Source: Chloroflexota bacterium (lineage in GTDB: Bacteria; Chloroflexota; Anaerolineae; Anaerolineales; VGOW01). Taken from it: DNA of 5,768 nt. The position numbers and the translations under genes were made by a program. Location of the stretch: NCBI GenBank assembly GCA_016215145.1, contig JACRLA010000348.1, positions 1-5,768 on the forward strand. Reading direction: 5' to 3'. Position 1 is the stretch's first letter; every line of letters begins with the position of its first letter. Positions 5,175 to 5,768 of this stretch are shown piece after piece. Under the pieces are notes generated by a model. That model did not search any database and was not told the DNA's origin. It was given only the letters and a program-made list of their open reading frames with translations.

Positions 5175-5768
5175 ATGCCTGAGCAGATTCAATCCCCAAT
5201 GTCCTTCAACTCCCGAATCAAAACCGCCCTCGCCAACCCAAAACTTCGCCTTGCCCTCGACGGCAACTATACGCGCTGGCGTGAACGTCGCACTGCCTCA
5301 TTCGCCGCGCTGCCTCACGCCGACGACGTGCGTGATCGCGCCCGCGCCATTCGCGTTGAAGCCTTGACTCATCTCGATCGCTATCTTCTTCAACTTGAAT
5401 CAAATGTAAAAGCGAATGGCGGCACGGTGCATTGGGCGAAGGATGCCGAAGAAGCGAACCAGATTGTTGAAGGGATCATTGCCTCACAAAACCCTTCGGG
5501 TCTCGCCCACTCCGCTTCGCTACGGGGTGCTTCGCAAGACCCGAAGGGTTTGTTAGTCGCTAAATCCAAATCTATGTTGAGCGAAGAGATTCATCTCAAC
5601 GCGCATTTGGAAAAACTTCCCGAAGGTTCTAAACCTTCGGGAAGTTTAAAAGTGGTCGAGACCGATCTCGGCGAATGGATCGTGCAACTGCGCGGCGAGA
5701 CTCCGTCGCACCTCACCGCGCCCGCCATTCATCTGCGGCGCGAAGACGTTGCCGAACTCTTTGAAAAA
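5175..5768 (+). CDS. lutB: LutB-like lactate utilisation iron-sulfur protein, N-terminal 198 residues (3' end outside window)
   Basis: The frame is open from ATG 5175 to the window end. Conserved LutB/YkgF (LUD domain) features are GGTVHWAKDAEEAN (82-95), KSKSMLSEEIHLN (130-142), VVETDLGEWIVQL (160-172) and ETPSHLTAPAIH (175-186). In Bacillus, LutB works with LutA and LutC to oxidise L-lactate to pyruvate; its 4Fe-4S ligands lie in the C-terminal part, not visible here. The full family length is about 470 residues. No lutA precedes it. Two segments are foreign to the family: about residues 106-126 and 147-158. Each is encoded by a DNA palindrome (5489-5551 and 5613-5647), and both keep the frame. 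They lie just before KSKSM and just before VVETD, at positions where other LutB proteins have short loops. Flanking motifs are intact, so the protein may still function. Family call strong; activity not determinable from this fragment. Confidence 0.87.
   Translation, partial: MPEQIQSPMSFNSRIKTALANPKLRLALDGNYTRWRERRTASFAALPHADDVRDRARAIRVEALTHLDRYLLQLESNVKANGGTVHWAKDAEEANQIVEGIIASQNPSGLAHSASLRGASQDPKGLLVAKSKSMLSEEIHLNAHLEKLPEGSKPSGSLKVVETDLGEWIVQLRGETPSHLTAPAIHLRREDVAELFEK
5489..5551 (+). repeat. Palindromic element inside lutB, copy A
   Basis: Perfect 15-bp inverted arms lie at 5489-5503 and 5537-5551 (left arm AAACCCTTCGGGTCT). A nested smaller hairpin lies between them: CACTCCG at 5508-5514 pairs with CGGGGTG at 5523-5529 with one G-T wobble. 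The element is read in frame and encodes roughly residues 106-126 of LutB, which are Ser, Gly and Ala rich and unlike the family. It shares the core CCTTCGGG/CCCGAAGG with the second element downstream. Confidence 0.88.
5613..5647 (+). repeat. Palindromic element inside lutB, copy B
   Basis: Perfect 16-bp inverted arms lie at 5613-5628 and 5632-5647 (left arm AAACTTCCCGAAGGTT) around a three-base CTA loop. It is read in frame and encodes LutB residues 147-158 (KLPEGSKPSGSL). It has no T tract and lies well inside the coding sequence, so it is not an ordinary gene-end terminator. The arms share an eight-base core with element A but differ outside it. Confidence 0.88.

Noticed and set aside
5489..5647. 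lutB as a pseudogene broken by the palindromes
   Set aside because: Both segments keep the frame, no stop arises, and the conserved LutB motifs before, between and after them are intact through the window end.

Overview
The window looks like chromosomal DNA from an anaerobic or facultative bacterium. The best guess is an Anaerolineae-type Chloroflexota. This is inferred from the gene mix (YgiT-type zinc finger, ACAD11-like dehydrogenase with a separate kinase, tungsten-type aldehyde oxidoreductase, soluble Hanks kinase, LutB) and from the many small palindromes. No rRNA or other marker gene is present, so the placement is tentative. All genes are on the + strand and coding density is high. 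No gene-free stretch exceeds 100 bases.

Layout: (1) 1-150, the 3' end of a YgiT/MqsA-type zinc-finger protein, probably a toxin-antitoxin partner. (2) 175-4192, a tight three-gene block: an ACAD10/11-like acyl-CoA dehydrogenase, an APH-fold phosphotransferase of the type fused to the dehydrogenase in animal ACAD10/11, and an aldehyde:ferredoxin oxidoreductase (AOR) family protein. The block ends at a near-textbook intrinsic terminator (4198-4237). (3) 4257-5087, a compact Ser/Thr kinase directly downstream of a -10-like box, with no visible ribosome-binding site and an unusual DFS in place of DFG. (4) 5082-5161, an array of four CGCTGA units followed by four TCAGCG units; its first unit supplies the kinase stop codon. 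(5) 5175-5768, the N-terminal part of a LutB-like lactate-utilisation protein whose reading frame contains two palindromic segments, each encoding extra residues.

Functional reading: the dehydrogenase and kinase match the logic known from LvaC/LvaA in Pseudomonas putida and from ACAD10/11 in animals. A 4-hydroxyacyl-CoA is phosphorylated, then the phosphate is eliminated to give an enoyl-CoA that enters beta-oxidation. An AOR in the same transcription unit suggests that the 4-hydroxy acid is made from, or reduced to, an aldehyde with ferredoxin as electron carrier. That link is inference. The most unusual structural feature is the palindromes inside lutB, which recall the protein-coding palindromic elements of Rickettsia.
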